This document shows positions 1-12,000 of a DNA stretch of 64,000 bases, piece after piece. The stretch spans positions 275,129,496 to 275,193,495 of the forward strand of contig OX336394.1 of the NCBI GenBank assembly GCA_946902985.2. Direction: 5' to 3'. The DNA is from Meconema thalassinum. Taxonomy: Eukaryota > Arthropoda > Insecta > Orthoptera > Tettigoniidae. Under the pieces are notes generated by a model. It was not told the DNA's origin, searched no databases, and saw nothing but the letters and a program-made list of their open reading frames with translations. The translations under genes and the position numbers were made by a program. Position 1 is the first letter of the stretch. Every line of letters starts with the position of its first letter.

Positions 1-1520
1 AGTTATGCAGAAGTTAATTCGTTACACATAAGAAAAAATGGGAGAGTACATCTTTAGATTGACACCTCGTTGAAACAGACCTAAATTTAACGATTTATTA
101 TGGGTTGTTAGTAAGAGGTTTAGGAAAGAGAAATTGGGATGAAAGGTAAATGTTCATGGCCTTGTTTATAATAATCGGACGAGCGCGACGCGGAAGAAAT
201 ACTGAGAGAACACTGTTTATCACTATAGTTCGTTGAAATGGATGAAAAGTTCACTGTAGTAGCGCAAAAGTTTATGGCAACGAAAGTTATTGCAATCGTG
301 GAAAATGACTGGTTGCACTAGATAGGTGAAAGTCTATTACTTGAGAAAGTTGTGGATTACAATTAAATGCGCCAGAAAAAAATCCCAACGGTGGAAGAAA
401 ATTTAGCTATTGAGCATTAATTTATAAGGTAGATTCCTTAGTTTGAAATGGCATTCCCACAAGTGAGGGAAAGATGCATGACGGCGTGACTTGTAGATAA
501 GGTGCAGATTCTGGAAAGTTCCAGAACGATCCTAATGGAAGAATAGGGCCAAAGTTACTCCAGCGGTGGAACAAGCTTAATATTTATAGACAGTGGGTAT
601 TCTATAATATCCCCCGTTGTGAGAACATCTCTCATTGAATGAGCATAAGAAATGCTGCTTTTCACGAAAGTTGGCTTAAATGGACAGAAGCCCAACATGG
701 AAAATCCCACGAAGAATGATTATTGCCACAAATAAATATCTCACACTGCCTATAAAATAATCCTTAAAAGCATGAAGACAGTAAAACCGACGAAGATGAG
801 GTTAAACCTGAAGTATGTACTTATCTTTGTTGCATAGCGAAGGTGAAGTTCCCTTTGATGTATAAACTTAATGTGCCAACATGGCGTAGAATGTAGAGAG
901 TGCCTCTTGGTTTGAGGAGACTGGCTCTAGTTGAGCCTTGACTGACTAAGTCAACTGCTGAAGTACAAGTGAGAGCTGCTAGAAGCAGAAAAGCACTAGC
1001 CTAGACGGCATGACCAACAAGAAGTTGAGTGCACTTAAGAGAGTGAGTGAGCGGTTGCTCACGACGCGGAGAAGTGTAGAACTGAAGTGACCGAGTGAGC
1101 TGGCTGTGCGCGCGGAGAAGAGAGCAGTAGGAGGAGGGTGAAGAGGGGGAAGCGGCGAGAGAGGGGAGGAACAAAGAGGTTGCACATAAACATGTAACAA
1201 CTTTACAAAAATAAATGTTTTTCTTGATGAATGGTCTTCAAAGAGTTGATAGCTGGCGATGGTGACGAGATCTGGTGGCGAGTTGGATAAGGAAGTCCTC
1301 TTGTACAGGGAAGAATTGAGGAACTTCACAGATTCGCTGCTAGATGACGCTAGGTGAGTCATGGAAGATATATATCTAGAACAGACTCACAATGACATAA
1401 GAGATATGACCACCAAAGAGAAACTAGGAGATCAGTGTTGGTGTTTGAGAAAAAGGAAGAAATGAACAAGCAAAGAGTATTAAAAATATACTCTATCATA
1501 CCGTGTATTCCAAGAATACA
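1..1520 (-). mobile_element. BEL/Pao-type LTR fragment, minus strand
   Basis: Read on the minus strand, this stretch matches the start of the repeat at 46837 for about 1.5 kb with many substitutions and indels. Both copies begin TGTATTCTT followed by a short palindrome (GTATTC..GAATAC), which fixes the outer edge at 1520. The plus-strand copy at 46837 leads into a Pao-like gag start, so this is assigned as the 5' LTR side of a BEL/Pao retrotransposon whose body lies to the left of the window. The open frame at 979-1362 (minus) has a diverged counterpart at 47001-47333 (plus), but it lies in LTR sequence and is not thought to be a gene. The insertion probably removed the 5' end of the gypsy element that follows. 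Confidence 0.7.
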
Positions 1521-1663
1521 CCAGCCCCAAATTAGAATCTTTTTTCCTTCTCGAGAGTACATCCGCAGAAGCGAACAGGTCAGCCCCGAACACTACCAAA
1601 AAGTAGTCCAATATTAATTAATACCTTCTTACAAGCCAAACGACCCCCAAAAGTAGGGATTTT

Positions 1664-3464
1664 TTGTTACTGAATACCAAGTGCATGGAAAAGGTCAGAC
1701 GAACAGTTAGGGACGTAGCACATACACTTGCCACTAGTACCCGCCCACTAAGCCCTAAAATCAGAGTCAAAAACCCCAACCTAATCAACGAAAATAACGC
1801 GGGTCGACTGATCGCCGAACTCGAGGCTGGGGCACTAGAACTTAGGTTACGATACCCTGACACAATAGTACACGCACCTCCCCTCACAAGGGCACAGGCA
1901 CAAAGCGAAACCGCTCGTCATTCATCCTCAAATAGTGACATTAGCGAGGAGGACCCAAGCTCTGTACTACCTGATAGTGCATTACAGCAAATAATCGACA
2001 CGCAGCACGCATACAATAGCTTGCACGCACTTATACTGCATTGGAGGAGACTACACGGGACACAGAAGATAGAACACTGGTTACAGATATTAAAGCCATA
2101 GCTGAGACGCTAGAACAGAATATTAACAAAACATTTAGCACCATACAAACAGCGCAAATTGAACACGACTTATCCCTAGATAACATTGAGGAAACTGACT
2201 CACAACACGTATTACAATCCATACAAATCGAACCCGATACTTTTCAGGACAGACGTACATACGCCACACGATCGGAAGCCAACACTCTCTCTTATACAGG
2301 CTTAAACACTTCATCACACGACAATAGCCGAGGTAGCGCAACGCTCACGACTCCTTTAACAACTACGAAGGGACACACGAACAAGACATGGCCATGCAAG
2401 CAAAGTATCCCCTAATCCAGCCCACGAAGTACTCAGGGGACAATCAGGACCCCGAAGAGTACCTTAAGGCGTTCAACAGAACAGCCAACATAAATGGGTG
2501 GTTGGATGTAGACAAGAGACGTATTTTCCCTGCATACCTCACTGGATCAGCCCTAACGTGGTTTGAGCTCCAGGAGACCGCCTTGATCAACATTGCGTGG
2601 GAAGGGCTCTGCATCTTACTCACACATGAATTCAGAGTCAATCCAGACGAGGAGGACTAAGACGATATGATAAGGGAGCGTACCCAGGGGCCCACAAGTG
2701 CACAAGCGTACATTAACGCCAAGCTACTGATGTGCGGCAAGTATGACATGGCAATGCCAGAAAAGCAAAAAATTCGGCTATTCATGCAAAGCATTAGACC
2801 ATCATTGGTGGATAAATTATGTACCATGAGAAATCAAACGATGCAACACCTGCAACAAAATATTATGGTAATAGAGGCAGGAAATAAAATCACGGAGAAG
2901 GCGATCGGTCACCATATCAGAACGGATAACAATGGCATACACCAAAGGGTTGATGAACTCACACAACAAATGCAGGAGATAAAAATCGCTGCAATTAACA
3001 CACATACACAAGGGAGAACACTAAGGGAGGACCGGCCTGACAGGCGGCAGCCACAATATAGTGGCAGGCAGAACGAATACAGGGGGGGGGGTCATAATAA
3101 CAGTCAGGGAAGAAAAACCTATCCTCAACGGAGGCATCCATCCCCACATATGCAAGCGTGTTACCCTCCAGAATACAGACAAGCCACTCCCCGTCGGGAT
3201 AGCCCACCCCAGTCAGGCAGACACATGATTCCCCGTGATACAGACGGAAGGAGCCCATCCTTGGCAATTCACCCCAACGTGGACAAACATATATCCCCCC
3301 CCCCCCCCTCACATCGCAGGCAGTACAACTCGCCACAGTATAGCCAGAGCAGCCCTTGCTACGACAGGGTAACCCCTCAGCGCACACATAATACCCCTAT
3401 GCGATATAGGCAGGAACCGGAACGATACCCACCTGCGGACAACTACACACAGAGGTGCAGATAG
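1664..3464 (+). pseudogene. Gag polyprotein remnant of the OTU-gypsy element
   Basis: Three overlapping frames together resemble a Ty3/gypsy Gag: 1664-2101, 2041-2415 and 2388-3464. The last contains the recognisable capsid part: a YSGDNQDPEEYLKAF stretch, the LTGSALTWFELQ helix typical of retrotransposon gag, and a later MPEKQKIRLFMQSIRPSL segment. One in-frame TAA at 2658-2660 splits this third frame. The N-terminal part (1664-2415) is acidic and of unknown function. The C-terminal part (about 3010-3464) is rich in Arg, Gln, Pro and Ser and probably binds RNA; no CCHC knuckle is visible. Mononucleotide runs of G (about 3083) and C (about 3296) are likely sites of decay. Gag would assemble the virus-like particle that packages the element RNA. 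Confidence 0.75.
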
Positions 3465-3705
3465 TACGCACCCCAACAAGGTAGACGGGTATTACTCCCT
3501 ACACCAACATACCACCCCCAGGCAGAAAATTGACGAAATTATGCGCCAAGGGGACAAACGAGATACACAGAAAGACGGGAAAATAGGTATCAAAAAACTA
3601 TTAGATGGGGAGAAGCAGCCAACAACAGAGGGGGCTACAAATTCTCCCCAGCAGAAATCCAAACAACACACACTTCAAAGAAAGCCTCCCCCTCATAAAT
3701 CCTGA

Positions 3706-4566
3706 CATAATAACACACGCCAAGAAACGCTCCCACGCTCACACCTACATCAGCATACAGCCCAGGGGGATGGAAACTGCCTATTCCGGGCAATCAGCTT
3801 CCTCCTACATAAAACTGAGAATAGACACAAGGAGTACAGGAAACAGACAGTTAAGCATGTTGTGGATAGCTGGGGCGATTACATACATTTCGTAGCAGAC
3901 GGTCAGGACAACACATTCAGAGAGAGGCAGGAATACGACAGATACATGATCACAGACAGTACTTACGCCGGGGCGCTAGTGGTAAAAGCTCTAGGGAAAG
4001 CAACAGAGCATAATATACATGTATACACAGAGACGAGCACACAGCCTATATTATCCACTACAGGATTCAGTAGAGACCTACCTGTAATATTCACAGGGAA
4101 TCCAAGGGCCGGGCATTATAGCCCCCTTACACGCCTGACAATACAAGAGACAAAAAACATAAAAATGCACCCCCCAAGGATAGGGAGGGAACATCAAAAC
4201 AACAGACCAGAATCGAACCCACACTATCTCAAAACAAAAATACACTCCTTACATCAAAACAACAGACCAGAATCGAACCCACACTATCTCAAAACAAAAA
4301 TACACTCCTTACATCAAAACAACAGACCAGAATCGAACTCACACTATTTCAAAACCAAAATACACTGCTTACATCAAAACAAGAGACCGGAATCGAACCA
4401 ACACTATCTCAAAACAAAAATACACTCCTTACATCAAAACAACAGACCAGAATCGAACCCACACTATCCCAAAACCAAAACACAGTCCTTATATCTAAAC
4501 AAGAGGCAGGAATCGAGATCACCCCCCCCCCCCCTCCCCGGAACAACAAAGTCACTAGGACATTAA
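3706..4566 (+). pseudogene. OTU-type cysteine protease domain inside the gypsy element
   Basis: In one frame after a TGA at 3703-3705 the sequence carries GDGNCLFRAIS (Cys codon 3778-3780, Asp three residues earlier). It continues through an EYRKQTVKHVVDSWGDY helix, a YAGALVVKAL segment and a NIHVYTE strand, and ends in GHYSPL (His codon 4114-4116). The Asp-x-x-Cys box, the 112-residue Cys-to-His spacing and the aromatic after His fit the OTU deubiquitinase fold. The same frame stays open into the downstream repeat array until the stop at 4564-4566. OTU proteins cleave ubiquitin from targets; in a mobile element this could counter host degradation of element proteins, which is inference. All catalytic positions are preserved although the rest of the element is broken. 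The first ATG in this frame (3862) lies downstream of the catalytic Cys, so the domain was probably made as part of a polyprotein. Confidence 0.75.
4191..4520 (+). repeat. 60-bp in-phase tandem repeat coding a 20-residue unit
   Basis: Five clear copies and a partial sixth of a 60-bp unit follow the OTU domain; units 1 and 2 (4191-4250 and 4251-4310) are identical. Sixty is a multiple of three, so the frame is kept and the product repeats HQNNRPESNPHYLKTKIHSL with small changes. A more decayed seventh unit is visible near 4561-4605. A C-run at 4520-4534 follows. Confidence 0.9.
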
Positions 4567-4707
4567 CACAGAGGCTAGGACTCGAACTCACACAATGTCG
4601 AAACAATAGAAGAGGCATTTCATCAGGGCGAAAGGTGAAAAGAAAGTACAGTGAAGTTCAGGTAGACATTTCACAAGACACAGCAGAAGCACAGGTCAAG
4701 GAAATGC

Positions 4708-5920
4708 TTGACAATAGCGAAGCGTGCCAGGCGCAATGCGGAGGAGACAGCCAGGCAACGAGTCAGCGAAAACGCCAGAAAGGACGCACATACAGCAATA
4801 AATCCTAGTGTAAACATTGACACACACACTTTACAGAATAGGGAATCAACAACAAAAACCACTACATACACTCTCAACAACACAGGCGTCATACAAGGTA
4901 CATTTCATGAACGGCCATCATATAACCACACATCCACTAGTGTACATTAAGAACACAGACGATACACAAACACAGCACGACACGAGCAAGCACCAGGCCT
5001 CCCCATTGGCCACAATATACACACAAACCAGTACAGGACACAACATCATATCAGACAAACATACCGCCACACAAAACATAACGCCAGAACATAGCAAAAG
5101 TTTGACAGACCTATTAGAAGGACACAAAAACATATTGGCCAAATCCCTAGCAGATTTAGAAGTAACGGACTTGATAGAGCACCATGTAGACCTAACTACT
5201 GACAACCCAGACCACCAGCCCCCTTATAGAGTCAGCAGGAAGGAAAGACAGGACATTAACAGCCAAATACAAGATGCTGGACGCTAAAATTATCGTGCCC
5301 ACTGTGTCCAACTATAGCGCCCCAGTGCTACTCACTAAAAAGAAGGATGGGTAACACCAATTTTGTACTGACTATCGTAGGCTCAACAGGTTGATTAAAA
5401 GCACAGCCACGTATCTCGAGACACTTAGCGGCGCTAAGTATCTTAGCAGCGGAGATTGTTTTAGTGGATTTTATACGATACCAATCTGTAAGCCCGATAG
5501 ACACAAGCTGGCATTCGTTACCGAAAACGGTCTTTACGAATATATCATAATGCCGACGGGTCTTAAAATGCTAGCCAAACGTTTCAGAAATTTGTAAACA
5601 AAACATTCACGGACCTTAAATGGAAATCAATATTTACATATATCGATGATATCACTATATACTCACAAACATTCGAGGAGCATATAACAGAATATAATAG
5701 AATTCGGCAAGCCAGACTAAAACTGAAACCGTCTAAATGCCAATTCGCACAACAAAAGATACACATACTGGGGCATATTGTAAGCCAGGACGGCATTGTC
5801 CCAGATCCAGCCAAAATTGCCGTCATAACAAATATACAGATGCCAGCAAACATCAAACAGCTAAGGAGCTTCCTGGGCCTCGCAAGTTATTATCGGAAAT
5901 ACATACATTGATACGCACTT
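4708..5920 (+). pseudogene. Reverse transcriptase remnant of the OTU-gypsy element
   Basis: After a Lys/Arg/Thr-rich linker of unknown role, 5090-5280 shows the usual pre-RT segment (LTDLLEGHKNILAKS, then DLTTDNPDHQPPYRVS). Finger motifs follow in a shifted frame: IIVPTVSNYSAPVLLTKKKDG, an in-frame TAA at 5352-5354, then FCTDYRRLN. The frame 5391-5597 covers GAKYLSSGDCFSGFYTIP and breaks at the position of the FQ box. The catalytic box is present as TYIDDITIYS (YIDD codons 5639-5650), followed by the LGHIVSQDG and RSFLGLASYYRKYI thumb motifs. At least three frame changes are needed to read it, so it is dead. It once copied element RNA into DNA. Confidence 0.85.
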
Positions 5921-6361
5921 ATTGCCAGCCCCCTAACAGACCATACACACGAAAGAACGCCGTTCATCATTACAGAGAAACATATACAAGCTTTTGAGAC
6001 CCTCAAACACCTACTGACTACACCGCCATTGCTACACCATTTAGGAGATGGCAGATATACCTTCATACATGTAGACGCGAGTCAATTTGGCATAGGTGCC
6101 GTACATTTACAGGAGGATGGTAATAAAACCCGGCATCCCGTAGCTTTCGCGAGACGAAAATTTACACAAACCGAAGGTACATACTATACCACGGAAAGAG
6201 AAATGATAGCATTCGCATGGTCAGTGAATTATTTTCGGACATATGTATTGTGCCCGCTGGCCGAAGGTTTCGGGGAGCCACCAGTTTCAAATGACCCTTC
6301 CGAGACCCTCTTCCTGTTAACACACAAGTATAGGGGACGATACATTCATAGGCTGGTGTAG
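5921..6361 (+). pseudogene. RNase H fragment of the OTU-gypsy element
   Basis: The frame 6029-6361 begins with the Ty3/gypsy RNase H start FIHVDASQFGIGAVHLQED and continues through PVAFARRKFTQTEGTYYTTEREMIAFAW. Similarity stops after YFRTYV (about 6245); the TDH-containing second half and the whole integrase are missing. The last 39 codons are unrelated. This marks a deletion joining RNase H to sequence close to the 3' LTR. Confidence 0.8.
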
Positions 6362-6383
6362 CACAAAAGTCTGCACTCGGGGG

Positions 6384-7371
6384 TGTCAGGATTTAATGAA
6401 GATCGATCTTTAACCAGCTCAGAGGAATGCATCGATAACAAAACTAAACAAGAAAAGAGAGGTCAGTCTTATGTTAAAATCACAAATAAATTTTATTCAG
6501 AATAGATCCCTAGACTAGCATGAGAGTTGCAAACGGCTAGTCCGATACTATTCTGCCCTGAAAGAAAATATAAAAAAGTCCTAAACAAGATCTAAATTAC
6601 TCTCATGGTCCTAATACAAAATTCGACAAAATGAACAAGCTAAGAGAATGGCACGTAAGATCGGCCCTAAGCAATTACATCGAAATAACTTACGGGTGGA
6701 TCAAACATCAAAAGAATCTACAGCAAAGCAAGACATTTACTTGTTTACAAATACTAGAACATTTACATTTAGTAGCAAGGGGAAAATGTGTCCTATGCTA
6801 TGATGGTGCCACCTCTAACATTTATCTTTAGAGTTAAGTGTTTAGCTAGTCCTAAATAACATTAATTAATAAACGAGATGCGTTTATTACTAAGAAAATC
6901 AAGCTATGTGCACAATGTTGCTGACTAAAAAAACTATGCTAATACAACACAAATGCATACAATAATTCAGCACTACTATGGTTGTGCAATTGGCACTGCC
7001 TGCGTACTCGATTTGTTACTGTTTGTAAGAAACGGTCATAGTGTCAAAATGTTAAGAAAATAGAAAATATAGGAAAGCCTGCAAATGCGATAGTAATTGA
7101 ACAATTACATCGACTCATATTGCTACTAATCTGATGTGTGTGCTTCTGTTATCACATCACCAATTAGTTGTCGACTATTCATGTGAAAATGTATCAAAAT
7201 GTATCTAAAATAGCTTAACAATATCTAAGTGTTGACATTTGGTCCAGAAAAGTAGTTTATTTTCAATGTTTATACGTTTTATTTAGATTCAGGGGGAATT
7301 ATAAGATTTGTTAGTTTTCAAAACCCTATTTTTTTATTATTAAAGTTTCACACAATTATTTATCCCTGACA
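6384..7371 (+). repeat. Candidate 3' LTR of the OTU-gypsy element
   Basis: The segment starts TGTCAGG just after a G-run (possible polypurine tract) and ends CCCTGACA, giving the inverted TG..CA ends expected of an LTR about 990 bp long. There is no second copy in the window to confirm it and no matching 5-bp flanks. A 66-codon open frame (6631-6831) inside it has no recognisable domain. It could instead be unrelated A+T-rich sequence. Confidence 0.35.
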
Positions 7372-7487
7372 GTATTGTTGTTCAGTTTATGGACCTTTAA
7401 AAGCGTTCAGTGTATTTAGGTAACGTGTGTATCCAACTTAAGCAAATAACTCAATAGTTTAATAGTTTACGAGACACCCTGTGTCTT

Positions 7488-9056
7488 TGTGCCGATTGGT
7501 TTCGACTCACAATACTTCGCCGCCGCCGCCCCCCTTATGCCCCGGCGCCCCCATGTGACCCCCCCCCCTTCTTCTGTCGGCGCCCCTGGTCATAAATTGT
7601 GAATCATTTCAGGAAACAGGAAGAAAGACAGAAACAATTTAAAATACCATTACATTTTAATGGAAAATATATTAGCAAAGTATTCCGGTCTACATTGATA
7701 GAATGTAGCCATTGTTGACTGTTTTGTGCATTGTTGAGATTTCTAAATTTGGCGCTCTCTGATTAAATTAATATAAGACTGGTTAGCCAATCAGTGGTTG
7801 ACACATCTGTGCTGATTGTGTCGCCAAACTAACTCTAGTTCTGAAACTTGATTCGGCCATAAGGGTCTTAGAGACAAATTAAATCATGAGGTTGGCAATG
7901 TATGTTGTGCCGGCCGATCTTCAGTTGTTTACTGGTTCAAAAAGGAGATCTGCACATGCGAAAGATGGCTGCCAGATTGTTATGAAGCCAAGCTTGGAGA
8001 ACAGACTTCTCAATGTGATTCTGTAGAGGCAAGACGTTCTGGGGTGGCCTGTCTCGGAGCCACTGCCGAAATCATTTAAAACTACATCATGTGAAATTCT
8101 ATAAAGGACGTGAGTGGCAGCTTCGGGCCATATTCTTTAGGCCATACATAAGGTAAAACTGTTATTTATTAAAATGTGGAAACTCGTTGCTGACCGGCAT
8201 AAGATTGCAGCATTCCGGACAAATTTTGATATTTCTTAGCTTAGCTTGTTGAGGGCAAGTGGCGTTTGTCCCTCGCGCTGCACAATTATGATATAAACTT
8301 TAGTTTCATTTGGCTTGTTACGAGCATTTCTTGTTTAAGATATTTTGTTTATTTATGTGTGCAATTTCTTTCTTAATTATTTAAAGTGGGCCCATGATGT
8401 TTTATTTATTCATTTTCTGTAATGTTTGTTAGGGAACAAGCCTCTTAAAATGTAGGGTGCAGCGCATGCGTAGGTTAAGGGATCTGAAGATTGAACATTC
8501 CCTTTAAAATTTGATAATTCTGATTTCGATCCTTTGATAACAAGAAAATAATAACTTAACGTTTTAAAATGTGATTGTCAGGATTTTGGTTATGGGAACC
8601 AGATAGTTTAAAAATGACAAACGGCCCTTTGTCTTTCGTTTGTCATAGATGGCATAAGCTTGGTTGGTTAAAATGGCCGCAGAAGCACAGCATCCATGCT
8701 GTTTATAAATGCATCTTGAAATGGAATTTGAAAAAATGTTATGAAGCATCTCTTGGTTGTTAAAGTTATTCTAGTTTCAGCTATTATTTGAAAAGTGTTT
8801 TAAAGGAAAGAAATATTCATTAGTGAAATGTAGTCACAAAATGTGGCCAGTTGATAAATGCGGCGTTGCAATTAATATTGGGATGAATGTTTGGCCTCCC
8901 CTCTCTGAAACGCCGGAGTGTATTTAAGTGTTCCCTCCCTTGGCCTTTCGGCATTGTACTTCACTTCCCTTTTGAAATATATTTATTTTTACCTACTGCT
9001 GTTCGAGTCCATGTTTTATTTGAGCGCATAGAATAGTACGTAGTTACTTGCCTTCA
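7488..9056 (+). repeat. 5' LTR of LARD copy A
   Basis: It starts TGTGCCGATTGG and includes a GC-rich CCG/C-run block at 7510-7585. A TATTTAAG box at 8921-8928, followed by a pyrimidine-rich stretch, could be its Pol II promoter. Open frames at 8564-8763 are identical in the other LTR only because the LTR is duplicated; they show no domain. Confidence 0.85.
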
Positions 9057-12000
9057 GTGCTAGGACTTTGCCTTGCACGTATGGTTGAAGCAGATTTATG
9101 GTAGCTATAGATCGTGGTTCGATTTTCTGGAGCCGTTGCCTGGTGTTGTTTTGTGCCGTGGCATTGTGTAGAATTAACTTACGTGGATTCGAGCAGCATG
9201 GGAGAAGTGAGTAACTGAAGGTTAACTAAGGTTATGTAGGATGCCTACTGTGGCACTCTGACTAATATATGTTTTTCTTTTCATGGCTGTGAATGGACAA
9301 AGCGTTGCTGGCATTCCTCAGTGCGTGAACGCACTGACGACGAGTCAAGTCCAGTTTTAATACTGGCACTCAAGAACATGGTCTCTCTGTAAGCATGGTA
9401 AAGTTGGCTGCTGGATTCTCTCTATTATCACACTCTGTGATGTTCCGTACTACAAGCTGCTTCCAAAGTAGGATCAAACCAGTACAGTAGCTATTTGATT
9501 CATGGTAGAAAGTTATCTATGCACAGCTGTTAAGTAAAGTGTTAATGGCTAATCGTTCTGTGTTCCTGTCTAGTTGTGTGAAAAGTGTGATATCATTCCC
9601 GTGTTGAATTCTTGCTGAAAATCTTTAGGGCATGGTTGCCACAAATTTGAATTGCTATTTGTTCTGGCTGGGTTGCCAATGAGAATTAAGTCATCTAAGC
9701 AATAATGAAGTTTAGTGAACTGAATAGTCAATTGATTTCTGTAATTCTGTGAGAAACATCTGTGCGCAGATAATTGTTGTCATCGAGTTGAATGTGTAAT
9801 GTCTTGTGACATATTGAGAAGAAGATTTCAGTGAACATGCAGGTGGACGAGTAATGTACTGTAAGTACATATAACAGCAGTGTCGAGCTGAAGCTTTCAG
9901 GTGGTGAAACAGCGAGTTTTAAAATTGCTAGGCCGAGGTCAGGTTGTTACGTCAGCTGTTGAGTTGTGAAGCCCCGTTGTGTTGGGCGTGTAGTAGTTGT
10001 GATTGCAGCTGTTCGTGCGACGTGTGGTCGAAATTTAGGAAGCAGAAAGCAGTTATAAGAAGAGCTGATCTAGGTGACGGTGTTTTGGTCGTGTGAAGTT
10101 TTGATCTTCAGTCGGTAGATAGAAATTTTGAAATTTATTTCAGGTTTGGTTGGAGTGAGGAATCGAACGAGTGACGTGCCAGGACTGCACGTATGGTTGG
10201 TGTGCGTGTGGTTGAGTGAGTGAGGTTAGGGCATTTCAGGATGCCAAATCGGAAGTGAGGAGTTGGTGCGGAGATCGTCGAGTGATACCAACCTAGCGGG
10301 AGTAGCCAGTCTCTGTCTATTTATGATTCTGGTACTTTCAGTGATGGTTGGTGATGTCGACATTGCTACGCTCCTCTGACTCTTGATGTCGTGCGGGCTG
10401 GTGATGATCGCACATCGTAGTTTAGTATTTTGAGGGTTCATTTTGTTGTTTTTATTTCAGGTGTGTTAAGTGGCTTGTTGGTACTTGGTGCTCGAGTGAG
10501 TACTTGTTAGGGAGTGTTTTGTTGTTTGTGATTTGTGGATTTGTGATCCATGTACTGCGTTGTTGGTACTAGTTGAGATTTAATTAGGGTTAGTGTTTTT
10601 TTATATTTTCTTGTGCGTTGGTACTCGGTTGAGTATTTGATATTTCTTCGGTTAGTGTATAGGTTTTGTTTTGTTGGTACCGTATTGGTATTGGTTGGAT
10701 TGAGATGTGTAATTTGTCAGTACTCTGAGTAGTATTTGTGCTTCGAGAGGTTGTTGGGTCGGTGATACCAGGATGTTTAATTCCCTAATGATGTGTGATG
10801 GATTGTCGAGTGGTGCCTAATGTCCTTAAGTGAAAGTGGAGAGGCGTAAGCAGGTGGCCTTTTCTTTGGTGAGGAGGCGTATGCAGGCGATATTTCCTTT
10901 CATTGGCGCACGTGGCAGGTGTTCCAGACTAGTTCCGGAGATGGCTGGCAACTGTTTCTGTTATGGAATTAGGTGGATTGGAAATTGTTCTTGTCTGATA
11001 TTTCAGACGACTTAGGTACCTACGGACGGTTGGTTTTAATGAGTGAGCTGATGGTGAGTTTGAGATTGAGTTAGTCGAGTGGTGCCTTGACTTATTATGA
11101 GAAGAGGCATAAGCAGGGAGCCTTTTCATGAAGGGAAGGCATATGCAGGTGGATATTTCTTGTCGCTGAAACACGTGGCAGGTGTGGAGGCCAGTTTTGG
11201 GAGCGAACTGTAAGCTGCATTGTGTATGCGATACAGGTGAAGGTTTTCTTTCTGAATTGATTAGATGAGACATTTAATTTGTCTGGTTCTACAGACGTAG
11301 TCAGTTGGCACCTACGGACGGTAAGGCAATGGTTGCTCGTGAAGTGACCCATTGGTAAGTAAAGTTGGTTACTCTTAAGTGACCCAAGGTAATAGTTGGT
11401 TGCTGTTTAGTGACCCAAGGTGAGGTTGGTTGCATTTAGTGACCTAAAGTTGATTATGAACTGGTAGTGCTACCTATCGTTGGGATGGTCGCACTGGGTT
11501 AGTAGCCGGATGTTATAGTCGACTGGTGAATTTGGTGAGGTTATGTCTTGACAAGAGTGAATGTTGTGTGGTTATGTGTGAGCTTGATCCATTGAGTTGT
11601 CAAGTGCTGTCGTTGTAACAGTGAGGTTAGAAGATTGCTGAGGGCAACGTGCGAGTGAACTTGGGTGATTCTTGGTCGTGAGCTGACTACGAGTTTGGTT
11701 CAATAGTGAGGTTATGTCAGGAGTAACTGCTGCTTGATGGTGATTGGTCGCAGATGTGAGATAGATTCCTGCGTTATCTGAAGTTGAGCACGTGTGTGTG
11801 TAGTCCTGTTGAAATTTGGTTCACGTGAAATTTTGATTGCTGTTTGTTGCTGAGATTGTTCGAGCGGTTCTGCGCCTGCTGTTCTACCTAAATAAGTTTG
11901 AAGCCATGCTTGAGAGCTGTGTGTATATTTGTACTTGATGTAATTGTACATCAGAAGTAACTTAAATGACTGTGCTGTTTGAGAGTACCCGAGAGGTACT

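Larger units (their letters stand above)
1521..6383 (+). mobile_element. Decayed Ty3/gypsy retrotransposon carrying an OTU domain
   Basis: The order is gag, Pro/Gln-rich tail, OTU-like cysteine protease, 60-bp repeat array, pre-RT linker, RT and start of RNase H, all on the plus strand but spread over all three frames by frameshifts and stops. The integrase is missing: similarity ends inside RNase H near 6245, and the next recognisable landmark is a candidate 3' LTR. No retropepsin D-S/T-G motif was found. The 5' LTR is absent because a BEL/Pao LTR abuts at 1520. Base composition is A/C-rich on the coding strand, unlike the neighbouring repeats. The element cannot be active. Confidence 0.8.

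Noticed and set aside
4191..4500. Repeat units contain GAATCGAACCC, like the T arm of a tRNA
   Set aside because: No matching D arm, anticodon arm or acceptor stem; the units are better explained as coding repeats.
7483..7487. GTCTT before the 5' LTR and again at 14221-14225, considered as a target duplication
   Set aside because: The right-hand GTCTT lies inside the shared LTR end (…GTCTTCA), so it is not a flanking duplication.
8564..8763. Frames identical at 13734-13933
   Set aside because: Identity is explained by LTR duplication; no coding bias or domain, and both strands are open.
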